DNA of 64,000 bases from the NCBI GenBank assembly GCA_017893485.1, contig JACEHZ010000206.1, positions 57,173-121,172 of the forward strand. The letters are read 5' to 3'. The notes under the pieces are model-generated. The model was not told the DNA's origin. It worked only from the letters and a program-made list of their open reading frames with translations, and searched no databases. The position numbers and the translations under genes are program-made. Within the stretch, counting starts at the first letter, position 1. Each line of letters starts with the position of its first letter. Positions 1 through 11,169 of the stretch are shown here, piece after piece. The DNA is from Hemerocallis citrina. Taxonomy: Eukaryota > Streptophyta > Magnoliopsida > Asparagales > Asphodelaceae.

Positions 1-159
1 AAGAAGGAACACAAGCGAACAAAAAATCCAAACTCAACTCACCAGTCGGATGAGCACCAAAATGATGGTGAAGAGACACCCCAAAGACAACAACGCGAAT
101 AAGGCTCACTGCATAGAAGGAAGAAAGTGAAAATTGCATTAAAAATTGTGAATGAAAAC

Positions 160-1231
160 CAGGGGCTGATCTGGGCCCAAGCAGCACAAGCAACTACTTT
201 GGGCCCCAATTTTATAGGGCCCCATATTTATTAAATATTTACAATGTTCAAAAATAAAATGAAATATTAATTCTAAATGAAAACCAGGGGCAGATCTGGG
301 CCCAAGCGGCACAAGCAACTGCTTTGGGCCCCCAATTTTATAGGGCCCCATATTTATTAAATATTTACAATGTTAAAAAATAAAATGAAATATTTTAGGA
401 TATAATCACATTATAATAATAATTTGCTTATTATCTCAGTTGGTTAGACTATTGCGCTAATAATGTGAAGTTGGTTAGACTATTGCGCTAATAATGTGAA
501 GGTTGCAGGTTTAAAACTTGCATGGGCCAATTAATTTTCAATCATTTTTATTTTTAAAACTAATTATTTTTCATATAGCCATACATGCCACTGTACTATT
601 TTATGAATTTAATATTGTTTTTCACATAGCCCATGTATGTCACTCTATGATATTTTTTTCAATGTTCTATGGTATATCATATTTACATAATTATAACTTG
701 AAAAAATAAACTCCATTTTTTTTTCTTATTTCAATTTTGGGAGGGAAAGATATATGAACCGAATGAAAATGGAAAAGATTCCAAAATAAATAATCAAATT
801 ATCTGCGAATCAACTGTTCAAATCCAATCTATGAATTGGGTAAATGCAAATTATTCACTTATAGAAACAAAAAAGAAAACATTTTAAGCTTCCAACTAGT
901 ATCTTCGTATACATATATTCATCATCATTTCATTTTGACCGTGTTCTCTAATATATCATATTTACCTCTTTGAGATAACATATTTCGTTTTTGTTGTTAG
1001 AGTTTATCCGAGTTTCCTTTTGGCCACGAGACATTTTATATAAAAAGTGTACGTTATCAATTAAATTATTTTTGGAAGCATATATATAAATTTATTTTCA
1101 TTTAAATAGTTTGTTCTCTAATGATCCAAGTTTGTTTGCATTTAAATAATTGTCATTATTTTTGTGTCAACTTGCAAAAGGCCCCATTTGAGAATTTGCT
1201 TAGAGCCCCCTGAAACTCAGATACGCCCCTG
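160..1231. mobile_element. Non-autonomous hAT element with duplicated left end
   Basis: The left end begins CAGGGGCWGATCTGGG and the right end is the inverted CAGGGGCGTATCTGAG. The 8-bp target duplication ATGAAAAC lies at 152-159 and 1232-1239, as expected for hAT. The left end is present twice: a second CAGGGGCAGATCTGGG at 285 is again preceded by ATGAAAAC (277-284), so about 125 bp including the duplicated target site was copied. No transposase ORF is visible. It sits in the 3' part of the LINE. Inside is a tRNA-Ile-like stretch (425-529). GGGCCC-rich subterminal sequence is present at both ends. Confidence 0.8.
425..529 (+). pseudogene. tRNA-Ile(AAU)-like pseudogene with 31-bp internal tandem duplication
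   Basis: The segment reads as a decayed nuclear tRNA-Ile. A D-arm motif (TCAGTTGGTTAGA) is followed by a CTAATAA anticodon loop (anticodon AAU), a T-arm-like GGTTGCAGGTTTAAAAC and a 3' end TGCATGGGCCA. A 31-bp block covering part of the D-arm and the anticodon arm is tandemly duplicated (440-470 and 471-501), so it cannot fold as a normal tRNA. The T-loop GTTCGA is degraded to GTTTAA. It lies inside the hAT element, so it was captured or inserted there. I consider it non-functional. Confidence 0.65.
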
Positions 1232-1399
1232 ATGAAAACCATAAACAGCAACTCAAAATACAAGCAATAAGATAGAGAAAATGAAACTCCCTCAAAAAAG
1301 AATGAAGGGCCCAGAGAACATTAACTAAACTGAATTACGACACAACATTCAAACCATCCTGTATAAGAGACAGAACAAAAGAATCAAAATAATGGAGTT

Positions 1400-1783
1400 G
1401 TAGAGTCCCCTTTTTTTAGGGGGTAAAATATTAGACCAGAAATGAGCAAAATAAAGAACATCTTCAATAAGACAGACAATGGAGCTAAACTTATTAGTAA
1501 AGATCACGTTGTTCCGTTCTTTTCAAACAACCCAAATGATAGTCATCATGGTGATATCCCATGAGAGCCTGAGAAGGCAATTGATATTAGAATGCCTCCA
1601 AGAGCGCCACCCTAACGACAAAGACCGCGGCAAACCATTGATATGCCAAGCGGACTTGCAAATATACCAAATCAGTCTAATGAATGAACAGTGAATGAAG
1701 AGATGGTTATTAGTCTCCTGATGAGTATTACACAATATACACTTTTGACCGACGAGGAGATTTTTCTTATTCAGTTTCTCCAC
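1400..1783 (-). pseudogene. LINE ORF2 C-terminal zf-RVT remnant
   Basis: Minus-strand translation from 1783 gives a run containing CILCNTHQETNNHLFIHC followed by IRLIW. This has the spacing of the zinc-binding zf-RVT domain found C-terminal to reverse transcriptase in plant L1 elements. It is in the right place relative to the RT piece at 2930-3653, on the same strand. The reading frame is open for about 86 codons. It belongs to the LINE covering 1-17250 and is not a separate gene. Confidence 0.7.
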
Positions 1784-2929
1784 AGTGAGAAGTTTGTTGT
1801 GTAAAGTAAGTCAAACAAGAATCCTAATCTGAGGGGTGCAATATTTTGCCAAACATGTTTGTAGACGAAGAAATAACACGGCCATTGTTAAGGAAGGTAT
1901 AGAAAGACTTTACAGTATAGGTCCCAGTGTTCGACCATCTCCATTTGACGTCGTCCCTCGCTTGTCATTGATAAGAACCCAATAAGACAAGGAGATGAAT
2001 ATAATCAGAATGTTGTTGAAGAGAAAGATATATTCTAAAGGGGATAGTCCAATCCCTCTGATTGTTATGGGTAGAAAGATACGAAATCATAGTGGCATTC
2101 GGATTAGAAGCTAAGAATAGAGAAGGGAATAAAACCACAATTTATTATTACCAATCCAAAAATCTAGCCAAAACCTGACAATGGAACCGTCTCCACAATT
2201 TTTCTGAAGGCTGTATCAAAACGGTTCAACCGCCTTCCACACACCTTTCAAAAATGGGGAGGCGTGAACTGCCACTTTGGAATGCAGGTCCCAAACTTTT
2301 TTCCACTTGTGATACTTGGTCTTAACAAGATGGATCCAAGCTAAATCATCACGCTTAAGAACTTTCCACAATCATTTTTTCAGAAGCGCCAAATTTTGAT
2401 GCCTCAAATAAATGATGCCCTGAACACCTTCTCTTTTGGATTTACACAACCTGTGCCAATTGCATAAGTGTTTACTAATCGAGAAGGTGTCTGAACCCGA
2501 CCAGAAGAAATTATGTCTGATCTTATCAATATGTTTGACGACCTAAGAAGACACATAGAAGTATGTCATCATATAAAGCGGGATGGAGGTAAGGACCAAA
2601 TTAATCAAAGTGAGTCTACCTCCCCGGGACATCTGATGGCCCGACCAGGAGTTGAGTCTAGACTCGATCCGGTCAATCATCGACATTCAATCCTCCTTAT
2701 GAGGAGTCCCCCAACGGAGAGGAATTCCAAGATAATTAATTGGAAATGAACCAGAAACACAGTGAAAAAAAAAGTTTGCAATCTCGGTTTGTCGATTAAC
2801 GGACCCACCGAGCCAAATAACCGAAGATTTATTGAAATTAATCGACAAGCCAGAAACGCTCTCGAAAAGATAAATGAGGAATTTTAAGTTACGAAGAGAA
2901 AGACCACGAGGTTTAGCAAATAGAATAGG

Positions 2930-3653
2930 GTCATCAACATATTAGGTATTCAGAATCCCTTTAAACCCATTGAAATTACCCAAACCCTGAATGATATTAG
3001 CATCACCAGCTTTAAGGAGCGTTCTGCTGAAAACATCAGCAACCAGAACAAAAAGTAAGAAGGAAATCAGGCCTCCTTGTCTGAAGCCACGTTTACACTG
3101 AAAATTATTACCTTCAACAACATTAATTAAAACCAACGACGTCCTAGCAAAAAGACTAGATTGAATCCAGGAATTTCATTTAGGGTCGAAACCACGATGG
3201 ATGAGAACTTCAAAGAGGAAGGCCCAATTAACTTTATCATATGCTTTTTCAAAATCAATCTTAAGTAATATCCCCTCCGATTTAGAGCAATGACAACCGG
3301 AGATAATTTCTTGAGCACACGCAACGCTATTCAAAAAAATGATCTTTAACAAAGACCATCAGAGCCGAATCTATAAGAGGAGAAATAATCGAACTCAATC
3401 TATTAGCCAGAATTTTCAAAATGATTTTGAATTTGACATTAAAAAGGTTAATTGGCCTGAAAACCGAGACTGTGTTAGCCCCAATGATTTTTGGAATAAG
3501 AACAATATAAGCATAGTTAATGCAATCAAAAGAGAAGGAGACGTGAAAAAGATCTGAGAACATATCAAGAAGATCATCTTTAAGAATGTCCCAAAACTTT
3601 TGAAAGAAGAAGCAAGGAAAGCCATCAGGGCTAGGAGTCGAATCGTTGCGCAT
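2930..3653 (-). pseudogene. LINE reverse transcriptase remnant
   Basis: The - strand translation from 3653 contains SPDGFPCFFFQKFWDI, then YIVLIPK and FRPINLFNVKFKIILKILANRL. These are the standard N-terminal RT blocks of plant L1 elements. Further along, after frameshifts and stops, come RGFRQGG and LFVLVADVFSRTLL. The catalytic box reads YVDD (about 2929-2940) where plant L1s usually have YADD. Several stops and frame changes separate the blocks, so no active enzyme can be made. Identification as L1-clade RT is firm by motif. Confidence 0.85.
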
Positions 3654-3959
3654 AGAAAGACCGCATCTTTAATCTCCTCAATAAAAAAGGGTCATCGAGG
3701 CCGGATAGATCAACATTCTCAACCACATAAAAGGAGACCAATCAATGCGGACATGGCTAACTGAGGAAGAGCCCATGAGATTTTTGAATAATCTCAGAAA
3801 AGTAGTGTGGAATTGGGGAACAGACTAAAGTTCAACATCATCATCCTGTAAGGGCGAGATGTGGTTGATCCTCTATCGATTATAGACAAATTGTTGAAAG
3901 AAAGCAGTGTTACAATCACCTTCTTTCAACCACTTAATCTTTGCTCTTTAGGCATATTT

Positions 3960-4905
3960 CAAATGTTCCTAGTGTAATAAGGAGGCATATTCAACATTAT
4001 AATCAGTGTGATATTGCTTCTCGAATGCCGAAATGGAGCCATGTTCCTCATGCTGGTCGATAAGATGAATGGCTTCGAGAAAAGAATGTTTAAGGATACT
4101 AGCGTTACCAAATCTAGCTTTACTCCAAACTTTACAACCGTTTTTAACATAATGGAGCTTAAGGAGAAGACGGGCGAGACCAGAGGACCACGGGAACCAA
4201 CGACTAAAGTGAGATAGTGAGTCACCATATTAACAAAGAACTAATCCTCAGGCTAGAATTTCTCAAATCGGAATTTGAATGGTTTGGAGTAATTAAAGTT
4301 GGAATGTAACATCAAAGGAGAATGATCCGACACAAGATTGGGTAGGCCTTAAACAAAAGAATTGTGAAAAGTATCAATCCAGTCCTGCGAGACGAGAAAT
4401 CTATCAAGTTTCGCCATGGATTGATTATGACAGTAATTAGACTAAGTAAACCGCCGACCATTAATGGGGAGATCAATAAGATTTAAAGATATAAACAGTT
4501 GTTAAATCTAGATGTGTCATTAAAACGCGCGTGATTACCTAGAGAAGAATGAAAACTAAGAAAATTGCATTCTAGAAACTGAAACCAGATTAAAAGGAGA
4601 AGGTTTGAAACCAAGAAGAATACCCCCACAAGAATTAACCACATTGAGACTAACCCATTTAGTCAAGATTTGACCACCTAGGGAACAATGATCAAAGCAT
4701 TAAGAAAGTCAAGCTTGGATTATTGAATAGAAATAATATCGCATTTAATGGAGGAAATGAAATAAAAAATAGCCTCTTCTTTGGGGGAGGCACCCAGACC
4801 CCTAATGTTCCACGAACAACTAATCATGAGCACGATTGAACGCAATAGCTCTAGAGATTTCAAGAGACTTAATCGAATAAAAACAAGAGGGGAAAGTAGA
4901 GTCAC
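3960..4905 (-). pseudogene. LINE apurinic-like endonuclease remnant
   Basis: The minus strand has SWNIRGLG (about 4791-4814), the opening motif of the endonuclease/exonuclease/phosphatase domain in plant LINE ORF2. Near its C-terminal end is the SDHSP motif (4316-4330), which carries the conserved catalytic Asp-His pair. The intervening sequence has stops and frameshifts. It lies between the ORF1 tail (4970-5751) and the RT (2930-3653), as expected for ORF2. Non-functional. Confidence 0.75.
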
Positions 4906-4969
4906 GCAAGAAACCCATGTCAGCAGCTAACTTACCAATCTCCTCATTAAAGAAAGAGTCAAAGTGGAC

Positions 4970-5751
4970 TTAATAAACAGATCCCAAAGGGGCATCAACA
5001 TGGAGATCCATCGGAGGTGGCGCAAGATCCAAGTTATGAATTTGGGCCGCTAGTGAAGCTTTGGCGGAAATAGAAATAGAAGAAGATTGCTTACCTTTTA
5101 ATCTAGAGCTGGAACGAATGAAGTTAGATGAACGTTTCATTCTGGGTTTAACCAATTTAGAAGAAGGGGTGGCTACCAGTTCCAGAGTGGGCACAGGATC
5201 CCCAGTAACCAAGTCAGCACTAGCCGAGTCAACTGGCAAAGAGGGTAAAAGAACAGGTTACCGATACAAGAGAGAGTGAAAGTAGAATATGAGCCAAAAA
5301 TAGTGCTCCGGGAGAGCGAAGATAACAAACAATCTACAGTGAATTACCCATAAAGGAAAAGGAAAAAATACAACCAGAAAAGTCTAAGAAATAAATTTGC
5401 AATGGTTAACAGAAATGCTAATAGAGCATGGAAATTCAATAAAAACAAGATGTACCTTGCCCGATGGAACCAGAGATAGAGCTTCCTTCTCTTCTTGGAG
5501 TATAAGATCATCAGAATCTCAATCCGAGTATTGATCCTGAACGGTAGAAGAGCTCAATCCCTTGGCAGCAGACACCGAGGGAGACCGAGAAGCTAGGGGG
5601 GAAATACTCTTATATTGTTCCCACTCCATCGAGAAGTGGGGATTGCAGCACCAAACGTCCAAATCAATGCCAACGGCCGGAATGTAAAATGAAGGCATGA
5701 ACCGATCCCAATCAGACGGGTAAAGGTTAGACGAAGGAGGGAGAGGAGTAA
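4970..5751 (-). pseudogene. LINE ORF1 C-terminal part, left of solo LTR
   Basis: Minus-strand translation gives a continuous frame from the LTR junction (NLYPSDWDRFMPSFYIP and onward) to an in-frame TGA near 5519-5521, then DSDDLILQEEKEALSL in the same frame. A second open run at 5239-4970 is rich in Ser, Lys and Arg (SSNFIRSSSRLKGK). I read this as the variable region between the ORF1 RNA-binding part and ORF2. The solo LTR at 5752-9193 separates it from the rest of ORF1. The TGA could come from deamination of a CGA codon, which is inference. Confidence 0.55.
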
Positions 5752-6053
5752 AGTAACCCCCATTCCCGCTAATAAGTATTTTCCAAGTATTTTCGATAAT
5801 TTGATTTTTATGAATTTATTTTGTGCTAAATTCTGTTCGGATCTTTTATTAAAGTATTTTCTAAACAAAAATTTTATTCATTTCAAATAATGGTGTGTTT
5901 TGATCTTACTCATATTCCTTATTGATCGGATATTTATATTTGAGTCTAAAGCATATATATTATTATTATTGGATCATTTTAATCTTATTATTATTGTTAT
6001 TACTTAAATTGTGGTTATTATCTTTATTATTGTTATTATTGTTATTATTATTA

Positions 6054-6124
<71 letters not shown>

Positions 6125-9100
6125 GGTATTGTTATTAATATTAATATTTTTGTTACTATTATTATTGTAATTATTAGTATTATTGTTCTTATTGTCATTA
6201 TTATTATTATTATTTTTGTAAAGCCCGAACATACTTATTTATTCGTATTTTATTATTTGATTTAATGTATGTTTATATGTATATTTTAAAAACCTTATAG
6301 TCTATTTTCTCATTGGATTTAAACTCAAAACCCAAGCCCATTCTATTATTAGATCTTAACCCATTAACCCAACAAATCTACTTGTATTCTATAAATACAA
6401 CCCTAATACAAACCCTAAAAACCAAAAAACACAATTTTGTAGCCGTCATCAAATTTCTCTATCCTATTCTCTCTCCTCCTCTTTCTCTCTCCCCGACCCC
6501 TGGTTTCCCGCCCAATTTCCGAGCCCCTTCCTGTTCATATTCTCCTGCGTGACACCGACCACTCCGGCGACTCCCAGCCTCGTCGCCACCTCCCGTGACA
6601 CCTTTGTTGATGCCGGCGCCGCCACAGACACCCAAAACCCCACCCCGTCCTCCCTCTCCTCTGTCCTCGACATTAGCAGCAACCAGACACCTAACCCCGA
6701 CCTCCTTCCTCTCTCCTCGGTGCCTCGTCACTTGCGCTGTTGCGCCGCTCGACCTCGCCGTCGACACCGTCCCTGCTGGCTGCCACTGACGCCGTCGCTC
6801 TTGCCACTATTGCTGTCGAACTCTCTCTCTCTTGTTGTGATTGTTGTGCTCTCTATTGCACATATTACGGACGTGTTATATTGTGTGTTCATGGGTTCGT
6901 GTTGTTGCGGATTTCAGTTCGTTGCTCCGGGATCCTTATCCCGTTATTCTTGGTATTCGTTTTCACCATTTATAAGACAAATTACTGTCCTCTTGAATTG
7001 TTAATTGTATCGAATTCAAGTTTTGTTGAAACTCTTACAAGTAGATCCCTTCGTTTATCGTATTATAAATTATTTCATCTCTTTCGTTGGGTGTATTGAG
7101 GGTTTACACGAGCTAACCCCAATATTCTTGACATCGTGCCAGTTTGACTCCAAAAATATTGAATCATGCATACATCATATAGTATTGATGATAGGAAATT
7201 TTCATGCATCTCATAACGCAATTGATTTATTGTAGAGATAACTGCTAGGTTGTATGTTGTTTGATTGATTGATGGTGGATTGATGATAAATTAGTTTATG
7301 TATGTGTTCTAATCTTATTTACCATGTTCTTATACTCATCATGTTGATTATATAATTTATCGATTATAGAATTGATACCCATCATGACTAATTAAATTAT
7401 TTTATGAAAACTACCCAAAACCTGTATATTACTTGTTGGCCTGTATGTTGACTGCTATTTTTGAACCAGTAAATAATCTTAAAATGAATAATTTTCTGAA
7501 TAAGAATTGTAGGCTTATCTTTCTAGTTTCCAGAACATCCTGAATTTCTAAATTCCGAGTTTTGTAGCAAAATTTATGTCCATTTTACTACATCTGTGTT
7601 TTTATTTTCAGATTTTCAGATTCTTGTATCTTGCATGCTTAAACAGTAAAAAGGCTGATCAAATGATAAAATTTTACTCTGATAATTTCCAGATTGTTGG
7701 TGCTCATGTTTAGGAGTTTAGAAAATATTTTTTTATGAATTTAATACTGAGTTTTTGTTGTTTCTAAAAATACTACAACATGATATTGAAATTCTGTCTG
7801 AACATGAAATCTGTAAAGATTTGTATGTTTGACCTAGCTACTGTTGTCGGATTTTGAACTTTAAATATGCGTTGGAACCGTGTGGAAGTCCAGTTTTTAG
7901 AATTTCTTACGGGTTCAGTTTTCGAGTTCTGAAATAGCGGAAACTGCATTTTAGTACAGATTACTCTTGTTGTCCAGAATTTTATATTCCAAATTTTAAT
8001 AGATTAATTATTCCTATATCGTAGTATTGCATGAATTAATGTATGTATGTTGTATTGCATGATCTTAGTGAGTTATTGTCATCATTCTAATTATCCCACT
8101 TCATATTACCATCCTATTGTTTTCCTATTGATACAATCGTTCATCGAAATGTCCATTGATTGCATATTGTATGTTGCATTGATAAATAATTAATAAGCCG
8201 GGGTTTAAAGGGTGATTTAAGTAGTGAACGAAGTAGAGACTGTACTTGGAGGAGGGGCCTGTGTTTTCCTAAATAATATTCTGGCTATTATTTTATCGTG
8301 TGATTGTGGCTTATGATGGTAACCCAATCTATTGTGTACCGTATCGCTGCCGACGACTGTATTGTACACCGAAAGGTGATTAGTGTTTACCGTTGCCAAG
8401 TACATGATCTACCGAGTACACCACATAAGTCTAAACGAAATTGATTGTATGCATCGAACCTGTAGAATATGATGTAATAGTACATGCATTAGTTAGGATT
8501 AAATTGCATAATAGACTTAAGAATTGACACGACATCGATACTGCATATTGTTCCTCATTATTCCTATTGATATCGAATATTGGCTAAGCGTTACCGTTAT
8601 TGATCATCGATTACTGTTACTGAATATTGAATCATTGTTTATAGCATTGTACCATTATCATGATATTGATTATTGTTATTGTCCCGTGTTATTGATTCCT
8701 ATTGATCCATTGATTCATTGTTATACTGTTATTTCATTGTTCCTTGCTTTCTCCACTTGTTGTCCATAACTCGCTCTAAGGATAATTTTTCTTCTCTTTT
8801 TAAATGAAGTGTATACAGGTAATGAAATAGAATTGCCTGCTGGAATTGGAGAACATACATTCTAAAGACTTAATGCTTTTTAATTGCTTATTGCTTTAAT
8901 GAACTTATTATATTGAGACTTGTTACTATTGTATTGAGATTTATTATTGTTTTGGGCTTATGTCTCGGATTTTATTATTGTTCCAGATGTTGGATTATTA
9001 TTGGATTTGAATATTTTTATTACTTTATTCCAAGTATTATTGTTCATGAGATTATTATTATTGCCTACGTATTTGTTCTGTGTTGATTATATTGTTGAGT

Positions 9101-9193
9101 TGATCGGATAAACAGCTTATGGGTGACGTTAGTCATTCGCTGGGCCAATATCATGTACTCGTATTCCGTATTTTTGGAAAGCGGGGCATGACA
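5752..9193 (+). mobile_element. Ty3-type solo LTR, about 3.4 kb
   Basis: The right end reads GCGGGGCATGACA and the left end begins AGTAACCCCC, consistent with a mutated TGTAACCCCC start. Flanking 5-mers AGTAA (5747-5751) and AGTAG (9194-9198) differ at one base and look like the target duplication. A TATA box (TATAAATA, about 6390-6397) is followed by a pyrimidine- and proline-codon-rich leader, placing the promoter on the + strand. The U3 region holds a long (TTA)n microsatellite (about 5960-6215). No primer-binding site or internal domain follows, so it is a solo LTR left by recombination. ORFs inside it (such as 6549-7004) are not genes. Confidence 0.65.
5960..6215. repeat. (TTA)n / (TTG)n microsatellite
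   Basis: A nearly uninterrupted ATT/TTA trinucleotide tract with scattered GTT units. It sits upstream of the TATA box in the solo LTR. Apparent poly-Leu, poly-Asn and poly-Ile ORFs across it are artefacts of the repeat. Confidence 0.95.
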
Positions 9194-10478
9194 AGTAGAA
9201 ACAAGAATATTTAATTCCTGAACAAGAACATACATAATCGTCGGACGAGAGGGGAGAGGTTGAGACTGAGCCAAAGGAAGTAACTGATAAGTGGCAGGGT
9301 TCCTCCAAACCATATCGAAGATTTAGAGGGGAGGGAAGAAAGAATGTCTACTGCCACAGACCCCTCAACCACCACGACATTTGATACCGGCTCCAACCTT
9401 CCGAGAATTTCAGTGAGGGCACAGGAAAGGCAGTCGAAGAGAGGGTAGGGATGGCGGAGGAGACGAAAGGGTAGGGCCTGGAAGGATCATCTGCATACTG
9501 CACAGAAATAGAAAAGGAAGAATCTCCCAGTCTTAATAGATAATCGGATAATCGATCAACTGGCTGCTTACACAGAAGTCGGCAGACACTTGAAGACAAG
9601 CAGACAACAACATCACTGTAGATGAGGTACCAATAATGTCGCCAATCCAACGAGTCATGGTGGCCACAAGTTGAGGAGAATCACAGAACAGTGGAAGACC
9701 GGAGATAGTAATCTTCGTAGGAATCGTTAATGAATACGGGAGAGAAACACCGGAAGACGGCCAATTCCGAATAGCAAGCTGAACAGAACCAATAGAGAGT
9801 GAATCATTAGAGACCAACTCATCAATTTCTTTCGAAGAAGGAGATTTGATAACAATGTCCCCATTAGCGCAACAGTTAATACGCCAAGTCCAATTAGAGA
9901 CACCAGTAAGGTTGCTCAGAAAGGCATCAAGCACAGTGTCACTAACAGAACCGCCCGCAACTGAAATCGTGCCAAAACAAGCCATATTGGAAATATTCAA
10001 CTCAATCTCAGGAGAACGCTCACAAAAAAAAAGCACAACAATAGGGGAAGCAGGAGCAGGCAGCAGAGGTGGTTGGTAGGCGATGGCAAGAGAAGGCAAA
10101 GGGAGGAGGGTGGTGGAAGGAAATGTAGGAGGCGGGAGAGCATGCAAAGGAGACGAGTGAGGAGGAGAGAAGGGGCAGAAGATGAATAAGAGGTTGGTTC
10201 TCTTTCGACCCTCTTCGAGTTGCGCTCTAGAAGCTGGAGCTTCAAAGTAGGGAAGTCAAGAACAGCAAGAACTTAGTCAGAGATAAGTATACCAGGCTGC
10301 AAACACAAAAGTTGTTAAAGTGAGAAGCAACGGTTGCGGGAGTGACCCAGCTTGTCACAGAACAAACACTACATCTTGTTTTCGCAGAAGAGTTTAAGAC
10401 GACGGGGTTTGAGGCAACGGTAGCAGAGAAGACGATGAGAAGTTGGAGAAGCGGAAAGGTGGGAATGAGAGAGAGAAT
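9194..10478 (-). pseudogene. LINE ORF1 central part: zinc knuckle and RNA-binding-like domain
   Basis: On the minus strand, 10368-10327 encodes a 14-residue CCHC zinc knuckle (C-L-F-C, then DKLGH, then SRNRC), with an in-frame TAG just before it. Further on (about 9986-9533) an open stretch has IVIKSPSSKEIDEL and TKITISGLPLFCDSPQLV, resembling the DUF4283/RRM-like domain of plant LINE ORF1. Here the zinc knuckle precedes the domain, the reverse of many plant L1 ORF1s. Between them is a low-complexity Leu/Pro run. The MULE on one side and the solo LTR on the other cut this block off. Confidence 0.55.
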
Positions 10479-10549
10479 GAGATTAGAGAATTTTTTCCCA
10501 AACTGTCCCACTTTTTGAAAGTTTTTCCCAAACTGCCCTACTTTTTTTT

Positions 10550-10800
10550 ATTCCCTAAACGCCCTACTCGCTTTTTGAAAAAGCGAGTCTGGGATAAATC
10601 CCCTCGCTTTTCCAGAAAGCGAGTCTTAGATTGTAGAATTTCCACATCCCAAGACTCGCTTTCTAAAAAAGCGAGGGGATTTATCCCAGACTCGCTTTTT
10701 CAAAAAGCGAGTGTGGACGTTTTTGCCCAGCGACACTCGCTTTCTCAAAAAACAAGGGAATTTATCCCAAACTCGCTTTTTGAAAAAGCGAGTGTCGATT
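10550..10800. repeat. Left palindrome array of the MULE
   Basis: Several inverted repeats with arms CTCGCTTTTT/AAAAAGCGAG or CTCGCTTTCT/AGAAAGCGAG alternate with linkers such as TCTGGGATAAATCCC and ATTTATCCCAGA, which are themselves reverse complements. The whole can fold as nested hairpins. The same units recur inverted at 16077-16232 and in the middle of the element at 13438-13662. Confidence 0.85.
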
Positions 10801-11169
10801 GGGGATTTAGCCCCCACTCCCGATATCAGATCTCACATTCTCTTTAATTCTCTATCTTCCTCCTCTTCTAACCCCGAAACCCTAACCCATCTCTCATCTC
10901 ATTTTCGTCAAAGTACCACCAAAATTTCTGGATTATCCCATAAAATTGCTTTGAAAACCCTAAACCCATCTTCCGAAACATCAAAATTTTGAAATTTTGA
11001 TATACTTGAAGACGAAAGCAACTTCAACTATTTTACCCAAATATTTACGGCAAATTTCTAACTAAATAAGCTTGTGAAGGTATGATGTTTATTGTCCTAT
11101 TATTTTGTTAATTTTCATAGATTTTGTTTATGGGTAGATAATAACTCATATTTTGGTATAAATAAACGT

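Noticed and set aside
5922..6265. Long ORFs on both strands encoding poly-Leu, poly-Ile and poly-Asn
   Set aside because: They are translations of the (TTA)n microsatellite in a solo LTR.
6549..7099. Overlapping ORFs of 119-151 codons
   Set aside because: They lie in the transcribed leader of the solo LTR, are low complexity and match nothing recognisable.
10443..10992. ORFs over the MULE left array with repeated KKRV/RFLKKRV peptide
   Set aside because: Caused by translating the inverted-repeat units; both strands look alike.
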